This document shows positions 9,979-17,828 of a stretch of DNA of 64,000 nt, one piece after another (within the stretch, counting starts at the first letter, position 1; the number at the start of each line of letters is the position of its first letter). The position numbers and the translations under genes were made by a program. Below the pieces are notes generated by a model that ran no database searches, was not told where the DNA came from, and worked only from the letters and a program-made list of their open reading frames with translations. Origin of the DNA: Prevotella sp. (lineage in GTDB: Bacteria > Bacteroidota > Bacteroidia > Bacteroidales > Bacteroidaceae). Location: assembly GCA_015060485.1 (NCBI GenBank), contig SUYI01000002.1:156391-220390 (forward strand), read 5' to 3'.

Positions 9979-12870
9979 ATGGGAGTAAGATTAAATAAAG
10001 TATTATCAGAACTGAATATAGGACTTCAAACGGCAGTTGATTTCCTTAAAAAGAAGAGCGCGTTGGGTGAAATCAAGGACGACGCTACGCCGAATACCAA
10101 GATTTCCGACGAGCAGTATGATGCTTTGGTCAATGAGTTCAGCACCGACAAGGCTGTCAAGACCAAGGCAGAGATGCTGTTTGCGAAAAAGCCCAAGGAG
10201 AAGAAAGTCGCGGAGAAGCCGGAGAAGAAAGCCGTCGTTGCCGCTGACGAACTATTGGAGAGCCATCCGCAGTTTAAACCTGTGGGTAAGATTGACTTGG
10301 ACACCATCGGAAAGGCCAAGGCTGCGAGTAAGCCAGAGCAGAGTGATGCGAGCATCGACTCTGCCGAGCATGAGCAGGCCGCTCCGAAGGCTGAACCAGA
10401 GCCCGTGGATGCTGCCGAACCACAGGAAGAAGTAAAAGCAGAGCCAGCAGTCGCTGAACCCGAAGTGGAGCGGATCACAGGGGACGGTTCTGATGATCCA
10501 ATTTCCAAAGGAAATGGTATCACGCAGAACCGTCCCCATGATCCTGATTCTGAGGAGGAGGCAGTTGTCGAGGAGGATGACGACGAGGAGGAGGAAGAGG
10601 ATGTTGAAGAAGAAACAGCTGCTCCTGCCCCCGTCAAGACTCCCGGCGAACTGAAAGCCGCTCAGAATATGCCCCAGCTGAACGTGTTGGGCAAGATAGA
10701 CCTCTCGTCGCTGAACCAGAGCACTCGTCCGAAGAAGAAGACAAAGGAAGAGCGCCGCAAAGAACGCGAGGAGAAGGCTGCCGGCGAACGTAAGAAGCGC
10801 GAGCGCATCCGTCAGGGTCGGGTCGATATCGAGGCTGCCGCCAAGCAGGCTAACCAGCAGCAACAGCAGCAGAACAAGAAAAACCAGAATAAGAATGGCA
10901 ACCAGCAGCAACAGCAGGGTGGCAAGAAGAACAAAAAGAACCGTCCTGTGAAGCCGCTGGAGGTTGACGACGAGGCAGTAGCACGCCAGGTCAAGGAGAC
11001 ATTGGCCCGTCTGACTTCGAAGACCAACCAAAACAAGAAGGGTGCCAAGTATCGTAAGGAGAAGCGCGACGCAGTTGCAGAGCGCATGAACGAGGAGATG
11101 GCAGCTGAGGCAGCAGAGAGCAAGGTGCTGAAACTGACCGAGTTCGTGACTGTTTCCGAGTTGGCTACGATGATGAACGTGGGTGTCAATCAGGTTATTG
11201 GTACTTGTATGAGCATCGGTATCATGGTGTCTATCAACCAGCGTCTGGATGCAGAAACTATCAATATCGTTGCTGATGAGTTCGGATTCACTACTGAATA
11301 CGTTTCTGCTGAGGTTCAGAACGCCATTACTGAAGAGGAGGACGACGAGAACGATCTGATCTCTCGCGCTCCTATCGTGACGGTGATGGGTCACGTCGAT
11401 CATGGTAAGACCTCGTTGCTCGACCACATCCGCAACACCAACGTGATTGCCGGTGAGGCTGGTGGTATTACCCAGCACATCGGTGCTTACAACGTGAAGC
11501 TGAAGGACGGCCATAGCATTACTTTCCTCGATACCCCTGGTCATGAGGCCTTCACGGCTATGCGTGCCCGTGGTGCCCAGGTGACGGATATTGCTATCAT
11601 CATCGTTGCTGCCGACGACTCTGTGATGCCTACCACCAAGGAGGCCATCGCTCATGCTCAAGCTGCTAACGTGCCGATGGTGTTCGCCATCAACAAGATT
11701 GATAAGCCGGGTGCTAATCCCGATAAGATTCGTGAGGACTTGGCCAACATGAACCTGCTGGTAGAAGACTGGGGCGGTAAGTACCAGTGCCAGGAGATTT
11801 CGGCCAAGAAGGGACAGGGCGTCTATGAACTGCTCGAAAAGGTGCTGCTCGAGGCTGAAATGCTCGACTTGAAGGCTAATCCTAACCGTAAGGCTACAGG
11901 TTCTATCATCGAGAGTTCGCTCGACAAGGGTCGTGGCTATGTGTCAACAGTACTCGTGTCGAATGGTACCCTGAAGATTGGTGATGTGGTTATCGCCGGT
12001 ACCGCTTGGGGCCGTGTGAAGGCTATGTTCAATGAGCGTAACCAGCGTATAGAGAAGGCCGGTCCTGCTGAGCCTGCTATCATCCTGGGTCTGAACGGTG
12101 CACCTACTGCTGGTGACTCGTTCCACGTGATGGAAACAGAGCAGGAAGCCCGTGAGATTGCCAACAAGCGAATCCAGCTGCAGCGTGAGCAGAGTCTGCG
12201 TACTACCACCAAACTGGGTCTCGACGAGTTGTCACATCGTATCGCTTTGGGTGAGTTCCACGAGTTGAACATTATCGTCAAGGGTGATACTGATGGTTCT
12301 ATCGAGGCACTCTCCGATTCTTTCATCAAGCTCTCTACCGAGAAGGTGCAGGTCAATGTCATTTCGAAGGCTGTCGGTCAGATTTCAGAAAACGACGTCA
12401 TGTTGGCTTCTGCTTCGCAGGCCATCATCATTGGCTTCCAGGTTCGTCCTTCTGCTGATGCCCGTCGTGCTGCCGATCGTGAGGGTGTCGAGATCAACAC
12501 CTATTCGATTATTTATGACGCCATCGATGATGTGAAGTCAACGATGGAAGGTATGCTCGACAAGGTGAAGAAGGAAATCGTCACGGGTGAGATTGAGGTC
12601 AAGCAGGTGTTCAAGATTTCGAAGGTGGGTACCGTTGCCGGTGGTCTGGTGACCGATGGTAAGGTGCACAACAAGGACAAGGCCCGTGTGGTTCGCGACG
12701 GTATCGTCGTACACACTGCTCCTATCGATGCCTTGAAGCGCTACAAGGACGACGCCAAGGAAGTGGCAACGGGCTTGGAGTGCGGTATCTCGCTGGTTAA
12801 CTTCAACGACATCCAGGTTGGCGATATCATCGAGACCTTCACGGAAATCGAGGTAGAGCAGAAACTGTAG
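9979..12870 (+). CDS. infB: translation initiation factor IF-2
   Basis: A 963-residue IF-2 that brings initiator tRNA to the ribosome. The N-terminal 60 residues form the IF2_N helix. A long disordered charged region follows (Glu/Asp-rich, then a Gln/Asn/Lys tract near 290-320), with a second IF2_N-like domain near 380-430. The GTPase domain starts with GHVDHGKT at G471, with NKID as G4, followed by domains II-IV to the end. The disordered part contains a 73-bp palindromic REP-like insertion (10472-10544) read in frame as about 24 residues. It is followed after 32 bp by sufB. Confidence 0.97.
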   Translation: MGVRLNKVLSELNIGLQTAVDFLKKKSALGEIKDDATPNTKISDEQYDALVNEFSTDKAVKTKAEMLFAKKPKEKKVAEKPEKKAVVAADELLESHPQFKPVGKIDLDTIGKAKAASKPEQSDASIDSAEHEQAAPKAEPEPVDAAEPQEEVKAEPAVAEPEVERITGDGSDDPISKGNGITQNRPHDPDSEEEAVVEEDDDEEEEEDVEEETAAPAPVKTPGELKAAQNMPQLNVLGKIDLSSLNQSTRPKKKTKEERRKEREEKAAGERKKRERIRQGRVDIEAAAKQANQQQQQQNKKNQNKNGNQQQQQGGKKNKKNRPVKPLEVDDEAVARQVKETLARLTSKTNQNKKGAKYRKEKRDAVAERMNEEMAAEAAESKVLKLTEFVTVSELATMMNVGVNQVIGTCMSIGIMVSINQRLDAETINIVADEFGFTTEYVSAEVQNAITEEEDDENDLISRAPIVTVMGHVDHGKTSLLDHIRNTNVIAGEAGGITQHIGAYNVKLKDGHSITFLDTPGHEAFTAMRARGAQVTDIAIIIVAADDSVMPTTKEAIAHAQAANVPMVFAINKIDKPGANPDKIREDLANMNLLVEDWGGKYQCQEISAKKGQGVYELLEKVLLEAEMLDLKANPNRKATGSIIESSLDKGRGYVSTVLVSNGTLKIGDVVIAGTAWGRVKAMFNERNQRIEKAGPAEPAIILGLNGAPTAGDSFHVMETEQEAREIANKRIQLQREQSLRTTTKLGLDELSHRIALGEFHELNIIVKGDTDGSIEALSDSFIKLSTEKVQVNVISKAVGQISENDVMLASASQAIIIGFQVRPSADARRAADREGVEINTYSIIYDAIDDVKSTMEGMLDKVKKEIVTGEIEVKQVFKISKVGTVAGGLVTDGKVHNKDKARVVRDGIVVHTAPIDALKRYKDDAKEVATGLECGISLVNFNDIQVGDIIETFTEIEVEQKL
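10472..10544. repeat. REP-like long palindrome inserted in frame in infB
   Basis: Outer arms GGATCA / TGATCC enclose GGGGACGGTTCTG (10480-10492) and its exact complement CAGAACCGTCCCC (10525-10537). An inner ATTTCC-AAA-GGAAAT stem (10501-10515) continues the hairpin. The whole 73 bp is one nearly continuous stem. Arms of the GGGGACGGTTCT type are known as dispersed repetitive palindromes in several phyla. Here the element is translated within the disordered part of IF-2. Confidence 0.85.
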
Positions 12871-12902
12871 GCAGATGGCTGCCGGCGAGACACCGTTCAA
12901 AT

Positions 12903-14354
12903 ATGGAAGAAAAAAACCAATATGTCCGTCAGGTGGCTGAGCAAAAATACGAGTTTGGCTTTACCACCGATGTACATACCGAAATCATACCTGTCGGACT
13001 GAACGAAGATGTGGTCCGGCTCATCTCTGCTAAGAAGGGCGAACCGGAATGGATGCTCGAGTTCCGCCTGAAGGCGTTCCGTTACTGGAAGCAGCAGACG
13101 GAGCCCCGATGGGGCCATGTGCATGTGCCTGAGATCGACTATCAGGCCATCTCGTACTATGCTGACCCGACAGCCCGTCCTGTGCCCAGCGCTTCTGCCG
13201 CCGGGATAGACCCCGAACTGGAAAAGACCTTCGATAAGCTGGGCATTCCCCTCGAAGAGCGTCTGGCTCTTTCAGGCAACACCGCCGTCGATGCCATCAT
13301 GGACTCGGTAAGCGTCAAGACCACCTTTAAGGAGAAGCTCCGCGAAAAGGGTGTCATCTTCTGCTCCATTGGCGAGGCCATCAAGGAGCATCCCGACTTG
13401 GTTCAAAAGTTCTTGGGCACCGTAGTGCCTTATCGCGACAATTACTTTGCTGCATTGAATAGCGCTGTGTTCAGCGACGGCTCGTTTGTATATATCCCAA
13501 AAGGTGTGCGCTGTCCGATGGAGCTTAGCTCTTATTTCCGCATCAATGCCCGCAATACGGGGCAGTTTGAGCGTACGCTGATTGTGGCGGACGACGATTC
13601 GTATGTCAGCTATCTCGAAGGCTGCACCGCCCCCATGCGCGACGAAAACCAGCTGCATGCGGCAATTGTCGAGATAATAGTAATGAATCGTGCCGAGGTG
13701 AAGTATTCTACCGTACAGAACTGGTATCCTGGCGACGAGAACGGCAAGGGTGGTGTGCTGAACTTGGTAACCAAGCGTGGAGACTTGCGTGGTGAGGGCA
13801 GCAAACTCTCGTGGACGCAGGTGGAGACGGGCTCTGCTATCACGTGGAAATACCCCTCGTGCATTCTTCGTGGCGATAACAGTACGGCGGAATTCTATTC
13901 CGTCGCTGTTACCAACAATTATCAGGAGGCCGACACGGGCACGAAGATGATTCATATCGGACGGAATACCAAGTCGACGATTATCTCGAAGGGTATCTCG
14001 GCTGGTCATTCTCAGAACAGCTATCGTGGTTTGGTGCGCGCGGCAGCAACCGCTGACAATGCCCGTAACTACTCGTCGTGCGACTCGCTGTTGCTGGGTT
14101 CCGACTGTGGCGCGCATACCTTCCCCTATATGGATGTGCATAACGACTCGGCCATCTTCGAACACGAGGCGACGACCTCGAAAATCTCTGAAGACCAGCT
14201 CTTCTATTGCAATCAGCGCGGCATCCCTACCGAACAGGCCGTCGGACTCATCGTCAACGGCTATGCCAAGGAGGTGTTGCAGAAACTGCCGATGGAGTTT
14301 GCCGTCGAGGCGCAGAAACTTCTCTCCGTCTCCCTCGAAGGCACGGTAGGATAA
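12903..14354 (+). CDS. sufB: Fe-S cluster assembly scaffold SufB
   Basis: A 483-residue SufB, normal length, with the right-handed beta-helix core that together with SufD and the ATPase SufC forms the scaffold on which Fe-S clusters are built. Diagnostic blocks are [40 protein letters not shown] and SCDSLLLG. It lies 32 bp after infB, with no promoter seen in the gap, so it may be read from the infB operon. In most Bacteroidales sufC follows at once; here a membrane AraC-type gene follows after 25 bp, and sufC is nearly 8 kb away. Confidence 0.97.
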   Translation: MEEKNQYVRQVAEQKYEFGFTTDVHTEIIPVGLNEDVVRLISAKKGEPEWMLEFRLKAFRYWKQQTEPRWGHVHVPEIDYQAISYYADPTARPVPSASAAGIDPELEKTFDKLGIPLEERLALSGNTAVDAIMDSVSVKTTFKEKLREKGVIFCSIGEAIKEHPDLVQKFLGTVVPYRDNYFAALNSAVFSDGSFVYIPKGVRCPMELSSYFRINARNTGQFERTLIVADDDSYVSYLEGCTAPMRDENQLHAAIVEIIVMNRAEVKYSTVQNWYPGDENGKGGVLNLVTKRGDLRGEGSKLSWTQVETGSAITWKYPSCILRGDNSTAEFYSVAVTNNYQEADTGTKMIHIGRNTKSTIISKGISAGHSQNSYRGLVRAAATADNARNYSSCDSLLLGSDCGAHTFPYMDVHNDSAIFEHEATTSKISEDQLFYCNQRGIPTEQAVGLIVNGYAKEVLQKLPMEFAVEAQKLLSVSLEGTVG

Positions 14355-14379
14355 GTAACTGTCAATTGAATATGAGTGC

Positions 14380-16095
14380 ATGAAACGATTTCCGCTGTTC
14401 TGCTGGCTGATTTTCTGCTACCTATCGTTAGCAGTGGCATCAGGTGATTCCACAGACTCCTGTGCTGTGAGGAAACTGGAAGTCGAACGGCTGCCCGACC
14501 TGAATATCCCCCGCAATGCCCATAACATCCTTTGCGTGAATGGCGAGGTAACGGTGGTTGGTGGCCATACCAAGAGTTTCATTCCTACTGCGACGGCAGA
14601 ATACTATAAGGATGGCGAGTGGCACCTGATGGAGACAGAATATCCGCACGACAATGGTATATGTGTGGTGCTGAAGTCGGGTAAGGTGCTTCTGGCAGGA
14701 GGTCATGCCGAGCCGATGGGCGTCGGTCAGACCTACCCTGTAGAGGAATACGACCCTGCGACGCATACCTTCAGAGGCTTCAGTTGTCTGAGCACCAAGC
14801 GCACATTGGCTGTTGGAGCAGAGCTGGACAGCGGCAGGGTCGTGGTGACAGGCAACTGGTATGCCAAAGACGGCATCGAACTGTTCGATGGTGACAGGGA
14901 TTTCTCTCGTGTGAAAGGCGTTTCCGTCGGTCGTGCCACACCCTACCTTCTCCGTACTTCTGACGATAATGTCCTCATCTTGGGCAGCGGTGGCACACAT
15001 GGTGAAGCATTATTCTCCGACAAGGTGGATCGCCTAAAGGGCGACCCGCTGCAAGTTCCCCTGCTGCGGCAGTGGCAACCGCTATTCTATGAAGCACCTT
15101 TTTGTAGCAATATAGGATTCATTGGCAACGAGGATGCTAACGACTATTCCTGGCTGGTGCCCGTGCAAGACAGGACGGTTGGCGACAGCACCGATTGGGT
15201 GTTATTCAAGCCGTTGGCTTTCCTTCATGTTCGCGACACCATCTTCTCGCTGCTGCCTACCACATGTCCTGCTCCCGTGAAGGGTCCTTATGGCCCGATT
15301 CATTATTACAGCCCCGTCATTGCCGACCGCCAGGCGCATCGTGGCTATATGCATGGCATCGACAAGGATAACCGCCATTATGTGCTCTGCGTGGAGTATG
15401 ACAAGACGCCGGCTCCGCTGACGCTCTACTATACCGACCCGCTGCCGGAGGCTGGCTTTCCTGAGATAGTCCTCACCGACGATGGCAACCTGATGATTGT
15501 GGGTGGCATCACCTATAACAAGCCCCTCAACGGCACGCTGCAGAACGACAACTTCTCGCCCTTATCCACCGTCTTTCTCTTGCGTGTTGGTAACAGTGAT
15601 GTCGCAGAATCATCCGATGGAGTCATTGGTAAATGGCTATGGGGCATTCTCGCTTTGGCAATTCTGGCGATAGCCATTGCTTTATTCCTGATTCGCAAGC
15701 GGCACAACCACCAGACATCTGTCGTCGATGCACCAGACTCTGACACATCCGCTTCCAATCCGAACGAAGTCCTGATGCAGCGCATCAGCCGCCTGATGGA
15801 ACAGCAACAACTCTATCTCGACAGCGACCTGAAACTATCTGACGTAGCCGCTATGCTTGCCACCAACCGCAATGCCATCTCCAACTGCATCAACTCGCAG
15901 CACGGCTGCTCGTTCACCCAGTTCGTCAACACCTATCGTGTGGAATATGCCCAAAAACTGATGCGACAACAATCAGACATCAAAATCTCTGAGGTTTGGA
16001 TGTCATCGGGATTCTCCACCGAACGAACTTTTCTTAGAACCTTCAAGCAACAGACGGGCATGACTCCCAGCAACTGGAAATCCAAAATCGACTGA
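14380..16095 (+). CDS. membrane-bound Kelch/beta-propeller AraC-family regulator (copy 1)
   Basis: A 571-residue one-component regulator. It has a signal/anchor sequence (1-21), a periplasmic beta-propeller of Kelch/galactose-oxidase type (about 30-405, with repeated VVGGHT, LLAGGH and VVVTGNW strands), one membrane segment (about 418-440), a short linker, and a C-terminal AraC-type HTH_18 pair (about 465-571). The layout suggests that it senses an envelope or extracellular signal and binds DNA directly; no kinase or receiver domain is present. It follows sufB by 25 bp and is paralogous to the minus-strand gene at 59.3-61.1 kb. Its stop codon coincides with a 15-bp direct repeat marking an insertion. 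Target genes are unknown. Confidence 0.85.
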   Translation: MKRFPLFCWLIFCYLSLAVASGDSTDSCAVRKLEVERLPDLNIPRNAHNILCVNGEVTVVGGHTKSFIPTATAEYYKDGEWHLMETEYPHDNGICVVLKSGKVLLAGGHAEPMGVGQTYPVEEYDPATHTFRGFSCLSTKRTLAVGAELDSGRVVVTGNWYAKDGIELFDGDRDFSRVKGVSVGRATPYLLRTSDDNVLILGSGGTHGEALFSDKVDRLKGDPLQVPLLRQWQPLFYEAPFCSNIGFIGNEDANDYSWLVPVQDRTVGDSTDWVLFKPLAFLHVRDTIFSLLPTTCPAPVKGPYGPIHYYSPVIADRQAHRGYMHGIDKDNRHYVLCVEYDKTPAPLTLYYTDPLPEAGFPEIVLTDDGNLMIVGGITYNKPLNGTLQNDNFSPLSTVFLLRVGNSDVAESSDGVIGKWLWGILALAILAIAIALFLIRKRHNHQTSVVDAPDSDTSASNPNEVLMQRISRLMEQQQLYLDSDLKLSDVAAMLATNRNAISNCINSQHGCSFTQFVNTYRVEYAQKLMRQQSDIKISEVWMSSGFSTERTFLRTFKQQTGMTPSNWKSKID

Positions 16096-16107
16096 TAGCT
16101 TATATTC

Positions 16108-16189
16108 CACAAACAACCGAACAAAATCATCACAAACAACCGAACAAAATCATCACAAACAACCGAACAAAATCATCACAAACAACCGA
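16108..16189 (+). repeat. 23-bp tandem repeat, about 3.6 copies
   Basis: Unit CACAAACAACCGAACAAAATCAT begins at 16108, 16131 and 16154, with a partial copy at 16177. It lies just inside the left boundary of the ATPase cassette and immediately before its promoter. Copies are identical, so the array is recent or kept uniform. There are no spacers, so it is not CRISPR. Confidence 0.9.
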
Positions 16190-16204
16190 AAAGTTTCCAA
16201 ATTA

Positions 16205-16236
16205 TTTGCATAATTCAATAATAATCAGTAACTTTG
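16205..16236 (+). promoter_or_regulatory. promoter of DUF4143 ATPase 1
   Basis: TTTG (16205-16208), a 20-nt spacer, and TAACTTTG (16229-16236), 29 bp before the ATG. Confidence 0.8.
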
Positions 16237-16264
16237 CCGTCAAATTGCAATTCATAGTTATAAG

Positions 16265-17542
16265 ATGAATATTGATTATAAGTCAAGAATAGCCGACAGC
16301 CTGCTTTCCCGTAAATTAGCAGGTAAGGGTGCCGTACTGATTGAAGGTCCTAAGTGGTGCGGTAAGACGACAACCGCCAAGCAGCAAGCTAAAAGCATAC
16401 TTGATCTGGGAGACAGCGCTGTTTTGAAACAAAGTCGGCAGATGATGGACATCAGTCCTAAAACACTGTTACAAGGCAATACACCTCGTCTGATTGATGA
16501 ATGGCAGATAATACCACCTCTGTGGGACAGCATACGTGACGAGGTTGACAAACGGAGCGACTTCTCACAATTCATCCTGACGGGATCGTCGGTGCTCCCC
16601 CAGGCTGATGAGAGCATTCATAGTGGAACTGGTCGTTTCGCAAGAATCAGAATGCGCCCCATGACGCTGTTTGAGTCGGGCGATTCATCAGGAGAAGTTA
16701 GTCTTGGAGAACTTTTCAAAGGAAACACGTTTGAACCAATCAAATGCAATACTGAACTCCGGGATATTGCCTATCTTACCTGTCGGGGAGGTTGGCCTAT
16801 GGCAACATTTCTCAGTGGTGGCATTGCGCTGGATCAGGCATTCGACTACGTAGATTCTGTTGTTGAGCGTGATATTCAGAGGGTAGATGGGGTGAAACGA
16901 AGTGCTGAACGCACCCGACTTCTTTTACGTTCTTATGCCAGGAACATTTCCCAACAGGTTTCATACGGAACTATCAAGGCTGATATGCTGTCGAATGATT
17001 CACAGACTCTCGACGAAGATACGGTGGCGGATTATATCAAGGCTCTTAAAAAATTATTCGTCATTGAAGACCTTGCAGCTTGGAATCCAAACCTTCGTAG
17101 CAAATCGGCAATCCGTACCAGTGATACCCGACATTTTGTAGATCCAAGTATCGGGACAGCCTCGCTTGGACTTGGCCCTGATGACCTGATGAACGATTTG
17201 CTATCATTCGGTCTGTTTTTTGAGGATTTGGCAGTGCGCGACTTACGAGTCTTCGCCGAGACACTCGACGGCAAACTGTATCATTATCGCGACAGTTCTG
17301 GACTGGAGTGCGACACTGTGTTGCACCGCCGTAACGGCACTTATGCTTTGATAGAGGTTAAGTTAGGTGGTGAGAAGTTGATAGAGGAGGGAGCTGCCGC
17401 CCTGACGTCCTTGGCAGAGGCCATTGATACGACACGTATGCCGAGACCATCGTTTATGATGGTGCTCACAGCCGTTGGGCAATATGCATATCAGCGTCCA
17501 GATGGCGTATTTGTCGTTCCCATCGGTTGTATAAAGGTATAA
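16265..17542 (+). CDS. AAA ATPase with DUF4143 C-terminal domain (1)
   Basis: A 425-residue protein. The N-terminal AAA_14-type ATPase has Walker A LIEGPKWCGKTT (about residue 25) and Walker B-like PRLIDEWQ, followed by sensor-like FILTGSS. The C-terminal DUF4143 region ends in a pattern like the PD-(D/E)XK nuclease fold (ECDTVL ... ALIEVKLGG). The family is abundant in gut Bacteroidales and has no firm function; a nuclease or defence role has been suggested from the fold. It has its own promoter and sits within direct repeats, so it looks like a mobile cargo gene. It is only distantly similar to the second DUF4143 ATPase at 20.7-21.9 kb. Confidence 0.88.
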   Translation: MNIDYKSRIADSLLSRKLAGKGAVLIEGPKWCGKTTTAKQQAKSILDLGDSAVLKQSRQMMDISPKTLLQGNTPRLIDEWQIIPPLWDSIRDEVDKRSDFSQFILTGSSVLPQADESIHSGTGRFARIRMRPMTLFESGDSSGEVSLGELFKGNTFEPIKCNTELRDIAYLTCRGGWPMATFLSGGIALDQAFDYVDSVVERDIQRVDGVKRSAERTRLLLRSYARNISQQVSYGTIKADMLSNDSQTLDEDTVADYIKALKKLFVIEDLAAWNPNLRSKSAIRTSDTRHFVDPSIGTASLGLGPDDLMNDLLSFGLFFEDLAVRDLRVFAETLDGKLYHYRDSSGLECDTVLHRRNGTYALIEVKLGGEKLIEEGAAALTSLAEAIDTTRMPRPSFMMVLTAVGQYAYQRPDGVFVVPIGCIKV

Positions 17543-17568
17543 TAGAGTGGCAAAAAGCTGATTCATCC

Positions 17569-17606
17569 AAAATCGACTGACAAAACGTAAATTGTCGGTC
17601 GTTTTT
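17569..17606 (+). terminator. displaced terminator of Kelch-AraC copy 1
   Basis: AAAATCGACTGACAA (17569-17583) pairs with TTGTCGGTCGTTTTT (17592-17606), with two non-Watson-Crick positions, around an 8-nt loop and ending in T5. The same design, with the stop codon inside the left arm, ends the paralogous AraC-type gene at 59306-59343. Confidence 0.7.
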
Positions 17607-17665
17607 GTTGTTTTGTCAGTTACCACTGCTTTCTTTTCCCTATCTTTGCACAAAAAACTAAAGAT

Positions 17666-17815
17666 ATGAAACAGACAATGAACAAGAAACGAAAGTATGA
17701 GCGGCCGCGGACAACGGTCGTGGAACTGCAGCACAGAACGATGCTGCTGGCAGGAAGTGAAGTTAGTGCCAACCGCAATAGCTATGGTACTGCGACAGAA
17801 GATACGTGGAACTAA
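17666..17815 (+). CDS. 49-aa small protein upstream of FISUMP lipoprotein
   Basis: The ATG at 17666 opens MKQTMNKKRKYERPRTTVVE and the frame ends at TAA 17815. A TATCTTTG box (17641-17648) lies 18 bp before it. The pattern of a basic start, a VVELQHRTMLLAGSE block and a polar tail resembles short proteins often seen in front of Prevotella surface-protein genes. Such proteins are easily missed by gene callers. It ends 13 bp before the FISUMP start and the two are probably cotranscribed. No signal peptide. The function is unknown. Confidence 0.7.
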   Translation: MKQTMNKKRKYERPRTTVVELQHRTMLLAGSEVSANRNSYGTATEDTWN

Positions 17816-17828
17816 GGAGAATTCGGAG

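Larger units (their letters stand above)
16081..17580 (+). mobile_element. putative DUF4143-ATPase insertion cassette with 15-bp direct repeats
   Basis: TCCAAAATCGACTGA occurs at 16081-16095 (the last codons and stop of the AraC-type gene) and again, perfectly, at 17566-17580. Between them are a 23-bp tandem repeat, a promoter and the ATPase gene. After the right copy comes sequence that completes a hairpin terminator resembling that of the paralogous AraC-type gene, as though the cassette had been inserted exactly between that gene and its terminator. No transposase is encoded, so the mobility mechanism is unknown. Confidence 0.6.

Noticed and set aside
10252..11661. 469-codon open frame on the minus strand
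   Set aside because: It is antisense to infB; the long Leu/Val-rich stretch is the mirror of the Glu/Gln/Lys-rich codons of IF-2.
16108..16189. CRISPR array
   Set aside because: The units are directly adjacent without spacers, and there are no cas genes. The same holds for the 22-bp and 21-bp arrays.
17697..17828. Longer N-terminus for the FISUMP lipoprotein
   Set aside because: It would bury the lipoprotein signal 44 residues inside and overlaps the 49-aa gene in another frame; the ATG at 17829 has a strong ribosome site.
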